This document shows, one piece after another, positions 1 to 8,218 of a stretch of DNA of 64,000 nucleotides. Origin of the DNA: Beijerinckiaceae bacterium. Its GTDB lineage: Bacteria; Pseudomonadota; Alphaproteobacteria; Rhizobiales; Beijerinckiaceae. Numbering within the stretch: position 1 is the stretch's first letter; each line of letters begins with the position of its first letter. The position numbers and the translations under genes were made by a program. The DNA is taken from positions 84,202 to 148,201 of the forward strand of contig CANJVX010000003.1 of the NCBI GenBank assembly GCA_947478405.1. Reading direction: 5' to 3'. The notes beneath the pieces were generated by a model. It was not told where the DNA came from. It did not search any database and saw only the letters and a list, made by a program, of their open reading frames with translations.

Positions 1-129
1 GTGCCCATGCCTTTCGTGGGTCTCGCCCAGCAGATGTTCGGCATTGCGCAGGCCAATGGCCAAGACGGCTATGAAGCCACCGGCATTGCTTGCAACATTT
101 ACGACACGCTTTATGGCATCAAGCGCTGA
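1..129 (+). CDS. C-terminal end of an NAD-binding dehydrogenase, probably HIBADH family (partial)
   Basis: The first 43 codons read in frame from the window edge to a TGA at 127-129. The peptide, with VPLVxxxQQMF-like and NGQDGYEATGIA-like character, resembles the all-helical C-terminal end of 3-hydroxyisobutyrate/tartronate-semialdehyde/6-phosphogluconate-type dehydrogenases. In these proteins a helix ending in 'QMF' is followed by a 'GxxDxsA' turn. The nucleotide-binding and catalytic parts lie outside the window, so neither substrate nor start can be given. A strong hairpin terminator follows 26 bases after the stop. The family assignment is an inference from a short tail. Confidence 0.6.
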   Translation: MPMPFVGLAQQMFGIAQANGQDGYEATGIACNIYDTLYGIKR

Positions 130-155
130 GCGCTTGATGTTTTTGCATGAAGAAG

Positions 156-182
156 GGCGGCCTTTCGGGGCCGCCTTTTTTA
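156..182. terminator. Rho-independent terminator, probably bidirectional
   Basis: A perfect 7-bp G+C stem (156-162 pairing with 169-175, loop TTTCGG) runs into a T7 tract. It lies between the end of the dehydrogenase on the plus strand and the stop codon of the converging membrane-protein gene. A shorter A-run on the other side means it could also stop transcription from the minus strand. Confidence 0.85.
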
Positions 183-668
183 TGCGCTCTTGGGCCATTC
201 GAGTTTGGGCCGCCAGATGCCAAGCGCGGTCTGCGCGGCTGAAATGGCGAGAATGGCCCACAGCACATTCCATTCAGAATGCAGCGCCTCGGTCAGCAAT
301 TGTTGGGCTGCGGCGACATTCTCATTCTTGGCGATTTGCGCGGCGAGTTCGGCTGCATCAATGGCTTTGGCCTGTGTGATGGCGAGCGTGGATTCAAACA
401 TGGCCAACCCTAAAAAGGCTTTCGCCCAGGCCCAGCGCCTTTCCTGATAGGGCTTGTGCACCATCATCGAGAGCAGGCCGCTGACCAGTGAGAGGCCGAG
501 CGATGGCACGAGAATGTAGCGGGCAATGAGGCTGATGATCTCGCGCATATCGGCATATTGCGCGACGCTCTCCTGCGGCGCCTTCCAAAGCACCAGCAGA
601 TAGGCCACCAGCGCGCCGATCAGACCGCAGGAAGAGAGGGTGTGTAAGAATTTAACCGTTTGGCGCAT
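180..668 (-). CDS. Small integral membrane protein, function unknown
   Basis: A 162-residue protein with about four hydrophobic segments (roughly residues 8-28, 45-68, 82-98 and 133-152). A polar, Ala/Gln-rich stretch separates the third and fourth segments. The pattern of a 'KFLHTLSS' opening helix and a conserved-looking 'MMVHKPYQERRWAWAKAFLGL' turn resembles small bacterial membrane proteins of the DUF2269 kind, but I cannot confirm this. It converges on the dehydrogenase and shares its terminator. A dispersed palindromic repeat lies upstream. No function is proposed. Confidence 0.75.
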   Translation of the reverse strand: MRQTVKFLHTLSSCGLIGALVAYLLVLWKAPQESVAQYADMREIISLIARYILVPSLGLSLVSGLLSMMVHKPYQERRWAWAKAFLGLAMFESTLAITQAKAIDAAELAAQIAKNENVAAAQQLLTEALHSEWNVLWAILAISAAQTALGIWRPKLEWPKSA

Positions 669-710
669 GGGGCGGTTACGCGCGGGGTTTGCAGAAGGAT
701 CACCATCGCA

Positions 711-850
711 TCTGGATTGCTTCGTCGCCTTCGGCTCCTTGCAAGGGCGGGCGAAAAATGCCCCCCATTGCGAGCGAAGCGAAGCAATCCAGTGGCCTCA
801 GGTGTTGCCTCTGGATTGCCGCGTCGGCCTATGGCCGCCTTGCAATGACG
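711..850. repeat. Dispersed palindromic repeat, one half copy plus one full copy
   Basis: Positions 711-745 are a half copy and 762-850 a full copy of a short intergenic repeat. It has CATTGCGAGCGAAGCGAAGC on one arm, a CAATCCAG core, and a complementary TGGATTGCCGCGTCGGCC...GCAATGACG arm. The arms can fold back on each other. The same family recurs near 14.75, 20.3, 21.85, 23.3 and 32.3 kb. Confidence 0.85.
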
Positions 851-857
851 AAGGGGG

Positions 858-1853
858 TCAGAGCTTAAAAACCGCCTTTAATGTCTCGCGTACGCTGGCG
901 CGGGCGGCTTTTGCGCCTTCCGCATTATAGCCTCCATGTGGCCCCCGCTCGACGCAGGGGTCCTCATAAGTAAAGGCCTTTCCTGTTTTGCTATTTGTGA
1001 TCTGGCCACGCGGCTCTTCTATCAGGACGCAATTGCGAACGGTCATCGAGCGTGGCGAGATTGTTGGGGTGGTCGGGCCCAGCGGTCCATCGAAGGAATG
1101 GGCTGCATCCTTGTAAGTCGTTATGTCGATATTGGCACCCGCCGCTTTCAGACGATCGACATAGGCCTTGCATTGAGGAGCTGGATTATAATCATCAATG
1201 GCGCCGTGATGGAGGCGGATCGGCACGGGCTTGACCTTTGTATCATCGACAAAAGTTGTCATGCAATCGGCATAGAAAGGAAAGTAAGCCGCAAAATCAA
1301 CACCGCTATCATTCCACATTGTGTGGAAGCGTTCGAGGCTGGCGTAAAGCGTCGCCTGTCCGCCGCGTGAAAAGCCGATAAGAGCGACGCGCGATGTATC
1401 GACGCGGGGATGGTCTTTGATTTTTCCCAGCGCACGATAAGTGTCGAGAATCATGTTCAGGCGACCAAGTAGCCCCTGATTATCACTGGTGGCGACAAGG
1501 CCGCGTCCGGTGAAGGCATCGATGAGCAATGTCGAGACACCCATTTCTGCAAATTCGCGCGCCCAGAGTTCATGACCGCCATTGAGCGCGCCCGAACCAT
1601 GCAGCAGAACGACAAGCGGGCGCTTTCCAGGGCCTTGTGCAACATGCAATTCAGCGGCAAGCAAAGCAGGTTTCGCAGCCGACTTGTCACCTTTCAGAAA
1701 CGCACTGTCTGGCAGCGTGAGCGATTCAAAGGGAATAAGCTCGATGCGTGCAGGCAGAGATGCCGTGGCATTTTGTGCTTGTGCAAAGCCAGTCGCGGCC
1801 AGTGTGAAAGCAAGGCCTGCCAGCAGGTTGAGAGTTCGGTGAACGATGGCCAT
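858..1853 (-). CDS. Secreted dienelactone-hydrolase-like alpha/beta hydrolase
   Basis: From the ATG at 1853 the product is 331 residues. It opens with a signal peptide ending near 'AQA' and is followed by an alpha/beta-hydrolase domain. An upstream in-frame GTG at 1865 is possible, but its own AGG bases give the ATG a good ribosome site. Visible landmarks are VVLLHGSG, the nucleophile elbow GFSRGG (Ser about 162), GAIDD carrying the probable acid, and AAHSF with the catalytic His about 252. This fits the dienelactone hydrolase family (cleavage of small esters or lactones). The start lies 17 bp after a Bug receptor gene, so the pair is probably cotranscribed, suggesting periplasmic ester cleavage beside carboxylate capture. 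The substrate is unknown. Confidence 0.87.
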   Translation of the reverse strand: MAIVHRTLNLLAGLAFTLAATGFAQAQNATASLPARIELIPFESLTLPDSAFLKGDKSAAKPALLAAELHVAQGPGKRPLVVLLHGSGALNGGHELWAREFAEMGVSTLLIDAFTGRGLVATSDNQGLLGRLNMILDTYRALGKIKDHPRVDTSRVALIGFSRGGQATLYASLERFHTMWNDSGVDFAAYFPFYADCMTTFVDDTKVKPVPIRLHHGAIDDYNPAPQCKAYVDRLKAAGANIDITTYKDAAHSFDGPLGPTTPTISPRSMTVRNCVLIEEPRGQITNSKTGKAFTYEDPCVERGPHGGYNAEGAKAARASVRETLKAVFKL

Positions 1854-1870
1854 GAAAATCCTCACTTGCC

Positions 1871-2929
1871 TTACTTGGCGATAATCAACTTGCCCAAACG
1901 CTCGCGCACATCTTTGGGTGTGGCGGCCGCGTCTTCGATCACCTTTTTCACAAATTTGCCGTCTACTGGGCTGGTGTTCATGCCTGCCTGTTGCATCTCG
2001 GCACGGAAGGCGGGTGTCATTGCCATTTGCATGAAAGCTTTTTCGAGAATCTCGGCGCGATCTGCCGGAATTTCTGGCGGGGCTGCGAAGGGCAGGGCCA
2101 TGAAGAAGGGGTTTTCGGCAAATTCGAGATAGGCGCGATCTTTCGGATCTTTTACCAATTCACGGCCGGTGGGCACATCCTGCAAGTTCGCCATGCGTGT
2201 GTTGCGGGCAAATTGTACAAGCACGCGTATTTTCTTTTCATTCCACAATTGTGGACGTGACGCCATAATCGCCGAAATGTCGATCACCTGACCATCGATT
2301 TCACCGCGCTCCATCGCGAGCCAGATATCATTCGCGCCCGGGAAGCCGCGTACGACATCCGTATTCACACCGAGCAATTCTTTGGCAATCAGCGCGAAGG
2401 TCGTGTTGGTTGAGCCGACGCCCACACCTGCCAGATTGACTTTCGTCTTGCGCGCATCTTCGATGTTCTTCACGGGGCTCGTCGCCATCACGACGAGCAG
2501 GTAAGCATCATCGGCATAAGACGACAGCGAGCCGAGCCATGTGAGCTTCATCGGGTCGAATTGCACATTGGCATCGCCGCAATAATAGAGCTGCGGAATG
2601 GAGCGGCTGACAGTGGCAATGGTGAGCCCGTCACGCGGCGTTGAATTGGCGAGGCGATTGGCGGCTGACAGGCCACCGGCACCCGGCTGGTTTTGCACCA
2701 CCACACTCGGGTTGCCTTCAATGTGATTGGTGAGATGGCGGGCCACAATGCGTCCGGCAATATCGAAAATACCACCGGGCGAGAAAGGCACGACGAGCTG
2801 TACGGTTTTGCCTTTGTAAAAGTTGGAATCAGCAAGTGACGAGCGTGGCACGATGGCGGCGGCGGTGACGCCTGCAGCTGCAGCACAGATCTGGCGGCGC
2901 GTAAAAACTTTCGTCGTCCTGGACGTCAT
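1871..2929 (-). CDS. Bug/TctC-family tripartite tricarboxylate transporter substrate-binding protein
   Basis: A 352-residue periplasmic receptor. The N-terminus carries TRRQ before a hydrophobic Ala-rich stretch and a cut near 'SLA-DS', so a twin-arginine-type signal is possible. Family hallmarks are FYKGKTVQLVVPFSPGG near residue 38 (first ligand loop), QNQPGAGG near 82, TPRDG, RGFPG and MERGEID in the middle, and LPFAAPPEIPADR towards the end. The usual aromatic-rich 'GxYDxYGR' is changed to GGIFDIAGR. AGGAGG precedes the start at good spacing. It sits between another Bug gene and a secreted hydrolase, all on the minus strand. The ligand is likely a carboxylate but is not determined. Confidence 0.92.
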   Translation of the reverse strand: MTSRTTKVFTRRQICAAAAGVTAAAIVPRSSLADSNFYKGKTVQLVVPFSPGGIFDIAGRIVARHLTNHIEGNPSVVVQNQPGAGGLSAANRLANSTPRDGLTIATVSRSIPQLYYCGDANVQFDPMKLTWLGSLSSYADDAYLLVVMATSPVKNIEDARKTKVNLAGVGVGSTNTTFALIAKELLGVNTDVVRGFPGANDIWLAMERGEIDGQVIDISAIMASRPQLWNEKKIRVLVQFARNTRMANLQDVPTGRELVKDPKDRAYLEFAENPFFMALPFAAPPEIPADRAEILEKAFMQMAMTPAFRAEMQQAGMNTSPVDGKFVKKVIEDAAATPKDVRERLGKLIIAK

Positions 2930-3011
2930 ATGCTGATCCTCCGCTATGGGCCTGTCTGATGCGGCCCTTATTTCGCAAGCCTATGTGAGGCCTTCTGTTT
3001 TGTGAAGCGCT

Positions 3012-4031
3012 TCATTCGCGAATGGCTTCGCGGGCCCTCTCGACGATCTCTTTGGGTGTGGCATAGATTTTGGCCACCCCTTGCTGCACGCGCTCGCCAC
3101 CTGCTGGCAGAATATCGATGCGGGCTTTTTCTGCATCAGCCAGAAGGTCGGGGTCCTTCATCGCAAGATCAAAGGCTTTGCGCAAAATTTCCACCCTGTC
3201 GGCAGGTGTCTCTGGCGGTGCAATATAGGGGCGGCCAAATAATTGCTGGGCTATGACGAGTTCCGCGACCTGCCTGTCTGTGTCGTTCTGAAAGAAATCC
3301 CAGATCATCGGCACGCTCATTTTCGTCAGTTCTTCTGAGGGCTCAAGTCCAGCCTGCACGAGTACGCGCAATTTTCCATCGCGCACCCAATCGGCCTTTT
3401 GCGAGCGCAGGCTCGACCAGTCGATGCCGCAAAGCCCATCTGTCTCGCCGCGCTCCATCGCCAGCATGGCTGATGGTGTGCCGTGATAGCCCGAGATGAT
3501 GCGGAAATTCACATGCGATGTTTTTTTATGCAGATAGGCATAATCGCGCGTCGAGCCGCCTTCGGCAGAAGCCGAGATGATCGCTTCTTGCGTATAGGCA
3601 TCTTTGAACGTCTTGATCGTCGATGTGTGGAAGACCGCGCAGACGCGCGTCGAATTATTGGCAGTCGCCAGATATTGAAATTTGGTCGGATCGTAGAGCC
3701 CGTTCAGCTTGCCTTCTAGCAGAGGGCCAACAACAGCGCCGGGTGAAATGGCGGCAATGGATGTGCCGTCTTTGGGCGCGATTTTATAAATGAAGCCTGC
3801 CGCGCGCACCGTGCTCGCACCTTCCATATTCTGCACCAGCACATGCGGATTTCCGGGGATATATTTGCCCAGATGTTTGGCGGCAACGCGGCCGTAAATA
3901 TCATAGCCGCCGCCAGGACCTGTGCCGATAATGAAGGTGAGGGTTTTGCCGGCATAGAAATCGGCGGCTGTTGCGGCATTAGCGCCAAAGACCGCCGCGC
4001 ATGCTGCTGTCAGCGCAAACTTGCGCATCAT
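3012..4031 (-). CDS. Bug/TctC-family substrate-binding protein
   Basis: A 339-residue receptor with a clear signal peptide (MMRKFALTAACAAVFGANAATA). The ligand-loop motif GTGPGGGYDIYGR comes next, followed by QNMEGAST, APKDGTS, ISGYHG, MERGETDG and a C-terminal IAPPETPADR. Two cysteines in mature positions stand out, in 'RVCAVFH' and 'GLCGIDW'. The same pair recurs in the receptor at 59669-60685 but not in the others. It is the first gene of the minus-strand run that continues with a second Bug and a hydrolase. No TctA or TctB is nearby, so the membrane partner is unknown. Confidence 0.92.
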   Translation of the reverse strand: MMRKFALTAACAAVFGANAATAADFYAGKTLTFIIGTGPGGGYDIYGRVAAKHLGKYIPGNPHVLVQNMEGASTVRAAGFIYKIAPKDGTSIAAISPGAVVGPLLEGKLNGLYDPTKFQYLATANNSTRVCAVFHTSTIKTFKDAYTQEAIISASAEGGSTRDYAYLHKKTSHVNFRIISGYHGTPSAMLAMERGETDGLCGIDWSSLRSQKADWVRDGKLRVLVQAGLEPSEELTKMSVPMIWDFFQNDTDRQVAELVIAQQLFGRPYIAPPETPADRVEILRKAFDLAMKDPDLLADAEKARIDILPAGGERVQQGVAKIYATPKEIVERAREAIRE

Positions 4032-4176
4032 GTGCTTCCCCTCCCATGGTGCCGGACTTATTTTCCAGCTTATGTAGGGAGCCTAGCCCCGCCTACCCAT
4101 GGGTGCAATTGCTTGTGCGCCGCGAAAGATTGCTTCTGCTTTCATCAATTGGGCTGATTTCCCGGCAGGTGCCTGC

Positions 4177-4404
4177 CTATTTCCTAGCGGGGTTTTCGGG
4201 CTGCTGGGGGGCTTTGTTCAGCCATCGGCCACCATTGGAAATGAATTTGGCCCGCCAGAGCGCAATGTCAGAGGGGCGCTGGTCCTCGACACCCATCAGC
4301 ACGCCACAACATTCGCATTTCATGTCACGGGCTTCTGGCTGTGGCTCGTTCAGAAAGGTGCATATGCGACAGATAGTTCCTTCGTGAAAATGGTCGGCGC
4401 TCAC
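4177..4404 (-). CDS. Small protein with two CxxC pairs, possible zinc ribbon
   Basis: Seventy-five residues with the pattern CRIC near residue 12 and CECC near residue 30, an arrangement typical of a small zinc ribbon. A charged, Trp-containing tail (DIALWRAKFISNGGRWLNK) follows. The reading frame has the coding character of its neighbours and fills a gap between divergent Bug genes. I do not recognise a family. It could be a chance frame, but two closely spaced Cys pairs and a full-length frame without interruption favour a real gene. No function is proposed. Confidence 0.5.
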   Translation of the reverse strand: MSADHFHEGTICRICTFLNEPQPEARDMKCECCGVLMGVEDQRPSDIALWRAKFISNGGRWLNKAPQQPENPARK

Positions 4405-4603
4405 GCTTGTTCTCCCTCGGTGTCTGCAAAGCGCGCGACCAGTTTTTGGTCCTGTTATGGGGTCGCTGCACTCCGCCTAGAAGGAGAGCAAGGAGTGTGC
4501 CGGTTTTGAAACAAACGTGTCACGCTTGCAGCCGGGCCTGTGTTGGTTCAAGACTTGGCTCATCCCTTCCCTGCGGGAACGCGGCCTCAAACAGAGTGTG
4601 ACG

Positions 4604-5692
4604 ATGAAGCAGCTTTTCCATCGCGTGACTGTAACCATTCTACTGGGTCTTGGTCTGGCCGTCCCTGCGGTTGCGCAGAGCGTCGATTTTGCTGGCAAGA
4701 CGATCACTATGCTTGTCCCCTATCCAACAGGGGGCGGTGTCGATCTCTGGGCGCGATTCAACCAGCCTTTGCTGGCGCGCCATTTGCCTGGCAAGCCTAC
4801 TGTCCTTGTGAAGAACATGCCGGGTGGCGGCTCCACTGCTGGCGCCAATTTCTTTCAGGTAACGGCCAAGAATGACGGGATGACGTTGCTGATGAGCTCG
4901 GCCTCGACGCAATTTCCCTATCTGCTGGGCGATCCGCGCGTGAAATATGAATATCAGGATTGGCGCGTGATCCTTGCCGCACCCACAGGTGGGGCTGCTT
5001 ATGTCTCGTCAAAATTTGGCGCGAAATCCATCCGCGACATCGACAAGCTGCGCGGTCAGGAATTGTTCTTTGCAAGCCCTGGACCCACAGCGCTCGAACT
5101 CGTGTCGCTACTGGGCTTCCGCCTGCTCGATCTCAAAGTGAATCACATCTTTGGTGTGGTGGGTCGTGCAGAAGGTCTGTTGGGTTTCGAGCGTGGTGAA
5201 TTCACCATCGACTCGCAAACAACAACGGCTTACCTGCGCCGCTCGCAGGGTCTGGTCACAGAAGGCCGCGCGACGCCGCTCTTCTCGTGGGGTGTGCTCG
5301 ACAAGAATGGTCAGCTCGCGCGCGATCCTAATTTCCCCGACTTGCCCCATATTGGCGAGGCCTACGAGATTGTTCATGGCAAAAAGCCCTCGGGCATTGA
5401 ATGGGATGCCTTTATGGCCTTCCTGGTATCGGGGTTTCCGGCGCAAAAGCTGATTGTTCTGCCCAAGACAACGCCTGACAATATTGTCGAAACCTATCGG
5501 TCCGCCGTGCGCGACATGTTGAAAGACACGGATTATCTCGCCAAACGCGATGAGGTCATAGGCGAATATGAGCAGGTAACGGATGCGGAGGCTGAGCGCC
5601 TTTACAAGGCCGGCACAACGATTGCGCCGGAAGCCAAAGCCTGGGTGCGGCAGTTTCTGGAAAAGACCTATCAGGTGCAATTCAAGGAATAG
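4604..5692 (+). CDS. Bug-like substrate-binding protein, divergent subtype
   Basis: Taking the ATG at 4604 gives a 362-residue protein whose signal peptide (KQLFHRVTVTILLGLGLAVPAVAQS) sits exactly at the N-terminus. Longer upstream starts would bury it. The core shows VPYPTGGGVDLWARF, KNMPGGGST and NDGMTLL in place of the more usual 'RDGT'. It is longer than its relatives because of inserts around 'ATPLFSWGVLDKNGQLARDPNFPDLPHIGEAY' and after residue 255. It lacks the RGFPG/GYxG loop, having FGVVGRAEGLLGFERGEF instead. It is the only plus-strand Bug in the left half and converges on the next Bug across a shared terminator. Confidence 0.85.
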   Translation: MKQLFHRVTVTILLGLGLAVPAVAQSVDFAGKTITMLVPYPTGGGVDLWARFNQPLLARHLPGKPTVLVKNMPGGGSTAGANFFQVTAKNDGMTLLMSSASTQFPYLLGDPRVKYEYQDWRVILAAPTGGAAYVSSKFGAKSIRDIDKLRGQELFFASPGPTALELVSLLGFRLLDLKVNHIFGVVGRAEGLLGFERGEFTIDSQTTTAYLRRSQGLVTEGRATPLFSWGVLDKNGQLARDPNFPDLPHIGEAYEIVHGKKPSGIEWDAFMAFLVSGFPAQKLIVLPKTTPDNIVETYRSAVRDMLKDTDYLAKRDEVIGEYEQVTDAEAERLYKAGTTIAPEAKAWVRQFLEKTYQVQFKE

Positions 5693-5714
5693 GCGCCCGC
5701 GATGTCCTAAAGAA

Positions 5715-5740
5715 AAAGGCCGGCTGAACAGCCGGCCTTT
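5715..5740. terminator. Bidirectional rho-independent terminator
   Basis: A perfect 11-bp inverted repeat (5715-5725 with 5730-5740, loop GAAC) ends in AAA/TTT on both sides. It lies midway between the two converging Bug genes. Confidence 0.85.
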
Positions 5741-5761
5741 GTGTTTGATCAGAAGATGATC

Positions 5762-6775
5762 TTATTCTTCGGTGATCTTCTGCATGCGGGCGACGACTTT
5801 TTCATCCGCATTGGCGGCGGCTGCCACGATCTTGGCAAGCGAAGCGCCATCCAGCGGCTCGAAGTCGAGATTCGACTTCTGGATTTCAGCCAAAAGCTCG
5901 GGATCCTTCATCGTCGCATCGAAGGCTTTGCGCAGGAGCGCCGTGCGGTCGGCGGTCAAACCGGGAGGTGCCAGTATCGAGCGGCCGATTTCCGCACTCG
6001 ACACGGCGAAAGCCAGCAGCTTGCGATCATCTTCATTGGTGGCGAGTTCGACGAGTGTTGGCACGTCTTTCAGATCGGGCGAGCGCTGTGTGACATATTG
6101 CACAAAGATCGCAGCTTTCTTGTCTGTGATCCATTGCATGCGGGTGGACTTCATCGTGTTCCACGACGTGAGTGCGGATTCTGTTTCGCCGCGTTCAACC
6201 GCTAGCAGCCCATCGGTTGATCCGGGGAAGCCGCGAATGATCTTGTACTTCGTGCCCAGCACTTCATTCATCAGCTTTGGATAGGTATCAGAAGGAGAGC
6301 CAGGGCCGGTGGAGGCTGTTGGCACAACAAGTTTCCTCGCGCCTGCCAGCGTATAGGCTTCGGTGCGCGTTGAGACGACCTGCACTTCAATGTTGGAGGT
6401 GACGCGGCCGATCCAGGTGAAATCGGTAGCCTTGAACTGCACGCCCTTGGCCTTCAGCGCCTCGTCAATGGCGAGCGTCTGTGAGACGGTACCAAGCGCA
6501 GTGCCATCCTTAGGAGCGATGCGATAGAGCCAGTTGGAAGCGGTAAAAGAACCAGCGCCTGGCATATTGGAGGCAACCACTGTGGGCGTGCCCGCGATAT
6601 GTTTGCTGATAAAACGCGCGACCATGCGGCCGAACAGATCGTAAGTGCCGCCCGGCGAGAAGCCGATATAGACGGTGATGGTCTTGCCCTTGAAGAAATC
6701 CTCATCCGCAGCAAAAGCGGGTGAAGCGGCAATGAGGGTCGCGGAAAGCGCGGCAGCGCCGAACGTCCTTTTCAT
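5762..6775 (-). CDS. Bug/TctC-family substrate-binding protein
   Basis: A 337-residue receptor with a standard signal peptide ending 'SPAFA-AD'. Hallmarks in order are FFKGKTITVYIGFSPGGTYDLFGR (ligand loop), SNMPGAGS, APKDGTAL, a GPGSPSD segment, RGFPGSTDGLLAVERGE and ILAPPGLTADR. Length and motif order match the family. It ends close to the shared terminator and has no membrane-component gene beside it. The downstream and upstream genes (another Bug and a divergent MFS transporter) do not reveal the ligand. Confidence 0.92.
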   Translation of the reverse strand: MKRTFGAAALSATLIAASPAFAADEDFFKGKTITVYIGFSPGGTYDLFGRMVARFISKHIAGTPTVVASNMPGAGSFTASNWLYRIAPKDGTALGTVSQTLAIDEALKAKGVQFKATDFTWIGRVTSNIEVQVVSTRTEAYTLAGARKLVVPTASTGPGSPSDTYPKLMNEVLGTKYKIIRGFPGSTDGLLAVERGETESALTSWNTMKSTRMQWITDKKAAIFVQYVTQRSPDLKDVPTLVELATNEDDRKLLAFAVSSAEIGRSILAPPGLTADRTALLRKAFDATMKDPELLAEIQKSNLDFEPLDGASLAKIVAAAANADEKVVARMQKITEE

Positions 6776-6896
6776 AGGGTTTCCTCCTTGAGATCAGTTC
6801 TTTCTGGTGCTCTGCCGCAGACAATGCAAGACCCAAATCGTGGTTTCGGGCTGTCGCAAGACCGTCTGCCTTGCTAGAAGATCATAAAAAGTTCGT

Positions 6897-8132
6897 GTGT
6901 CCCGGCCCCCGGGGCCGGGGGAAATATCAGAATTGCATCCTGTCCGTACCCTTTTGTCCCGTTGGATTCCCGATTTACCCTCGGGGCCGCTGCTTGTGCT
7001 GATGTCGCTGGTTTTCCTGAAGCAGATCGGCAATGGCATGATCTGGTCGGTGATTGCCCTCTACGGGCAAGAGCTTGGCGCTGGCCCCACGCTGATTGGC
7101 CTTCTTGTCTCCTGCTATGGCGGGGCACGACTCATGGCCAATATGCCCTCGGGCTTTGCTTCTGAACGTTTCGGGCGCCGTCGGCTGATGCAATTGGGCT
7201 GTGTGCTCCTGACCATCGCGTCCTTCGGCGTGGTGATGACCCATTCCATCGAAGCCTTTTTCGTCGGCATTCTTCTGCTGGGTATCGCCTCGGCCTCCTT
7301 TATGACGGCGGCGCTGGCAGCGGTGGCCGATCTGGGTACACCCGGCCAACGGCTGCGTGATGCCTCTTTCTATCAGGCAGCCAATATGACGGGCACGGCG
7401 CTGGGCCCCGCGATTGGCGGTCTGGTGGCGGCGGGTTGGGGCTATTCCGCGCCTTATTTCGTCAATGGATTGATCGCGCTGGCGGGCGTCGTTGCTTTCA
7501 TGGTCATTCCTTGGCCTGAGGAAAAGAAGCACAAGGCGGGTTCCCAGAAATTAGGTTCGCTGCGCGCCATTGCTATTGCGAGCGCTGGCGTCGGCTTGAT
7601 GTATTTTGCGATTTTCTATGCGCGCACAGCGTCCAACTGGATCGTGATGCCGCTGATTGCGCAAAGCCATTTTGGTTGGGATATGGCTGCCATTGGCCTG
7701 CTTCTGACCGCCGGTGCCTGCGCCAATCTGGCTGTTTTGCCCTTTAATGCGGCTTTGTCGCGTGAATTCGGTCGGGTTGGGTCGATCATTTTGGCGGGTG
7801 CTGCGACCTTTGCCGCCTGCGCCATGCTGGCCTTTGGCGACCATCCGGTGTTCCTCTGGCTGACGGCTATCATGTTTGGTGCAGGCTCGGGGATCGCCAC
7901 ACCAACTCTCATTGCCTATGTCGCCGATGTCGCGCCTGAAAACCAGCGCGGCATTTATATGGGTCTGCTGCGCACGAGCCAGGACTTCGCCCTGATCCTG
8001 GGGCCCTTCTTCACCGGCTTCCTGTCCGATAATTTAGGCTTTGGCTATCGCGGCGGGCTGATGGGCTCGATGCTCATTCTGGGGCTGTCGATCTTCGTTT
8101 TCTGGCGTGGCGCGCGGGGCACGAAACTCTAG
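6897..8132 (+). CDS. Major facilitator superfamily transporter
   Basis: A GTG-started, 411-residue membrane protein with about twelve hydrophobic segments. The loop after the second helix carries the MFS motif-A pattern GFASERFGRRR. The helix-4/5 region has LGPAIGGLVAAGWG, similar to drug/H+ antiporter motif C in its Gly/Pro richness. The middle loop (PWPEEKKHKAGSQK) separates two six-helix halves. It is probably a proton-coupled exporter of small molecules. It stands upstream of an RND pump, so the neighbourhood leans to efflux. The start is tentative, since several in-frame starts precede the first helix. Confidence 0.85.
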   Translation: MSRPPGPGEISELHPVRTLLSRWIPDLPSGPLLVLMSLVFLKQIGNGMIWSVIALYGQELGAGPTLIGLLVSCYGGARLMANMPSGFASERFGRRRLMQLGCVLLTIASFGVVMTHSIEAFFVGILLLGIASASFMTAALAAVADLGTPGQRLRDASFYQAANMTGTALGPAIGGLVAAGWGYSAPYFVNGLIALAGVVAFMVIPWPEEKKHKAGSQKLGSLRAIAIASAGVGLMYFAIFYARTASNWIVMPLIAQSHFGWDMAAIGLLLTAGACANLAVLPFNAALSREFGRVGSIILAGAATFAACAMLAFGDHPVFLWLTAIMFGAGSGIATPTLIAYVADVAPENQRGIYMGLLRTSQDFALILGPFFTGFLSDNLGFGYRGGLMGSMLILGLSIFVFWRGARGTKL

Positions 8133-8218
8133 TCCCTGCCGACATTTGCCCGTCGCCTTGCTTTCCCCCGGTAAACCTCTAGCTTTAATCACAAGAATGA
8201 GAGCAGGAGGAATGTGAC

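Noticed and set aside
711..850. CRISPR array from repeated GCGAGCGAAGCGAAGC motifs
   Set aside because: The motifs are single palindromic copies spread over the left half, with no regular spacing, unique spacers or cas genes.
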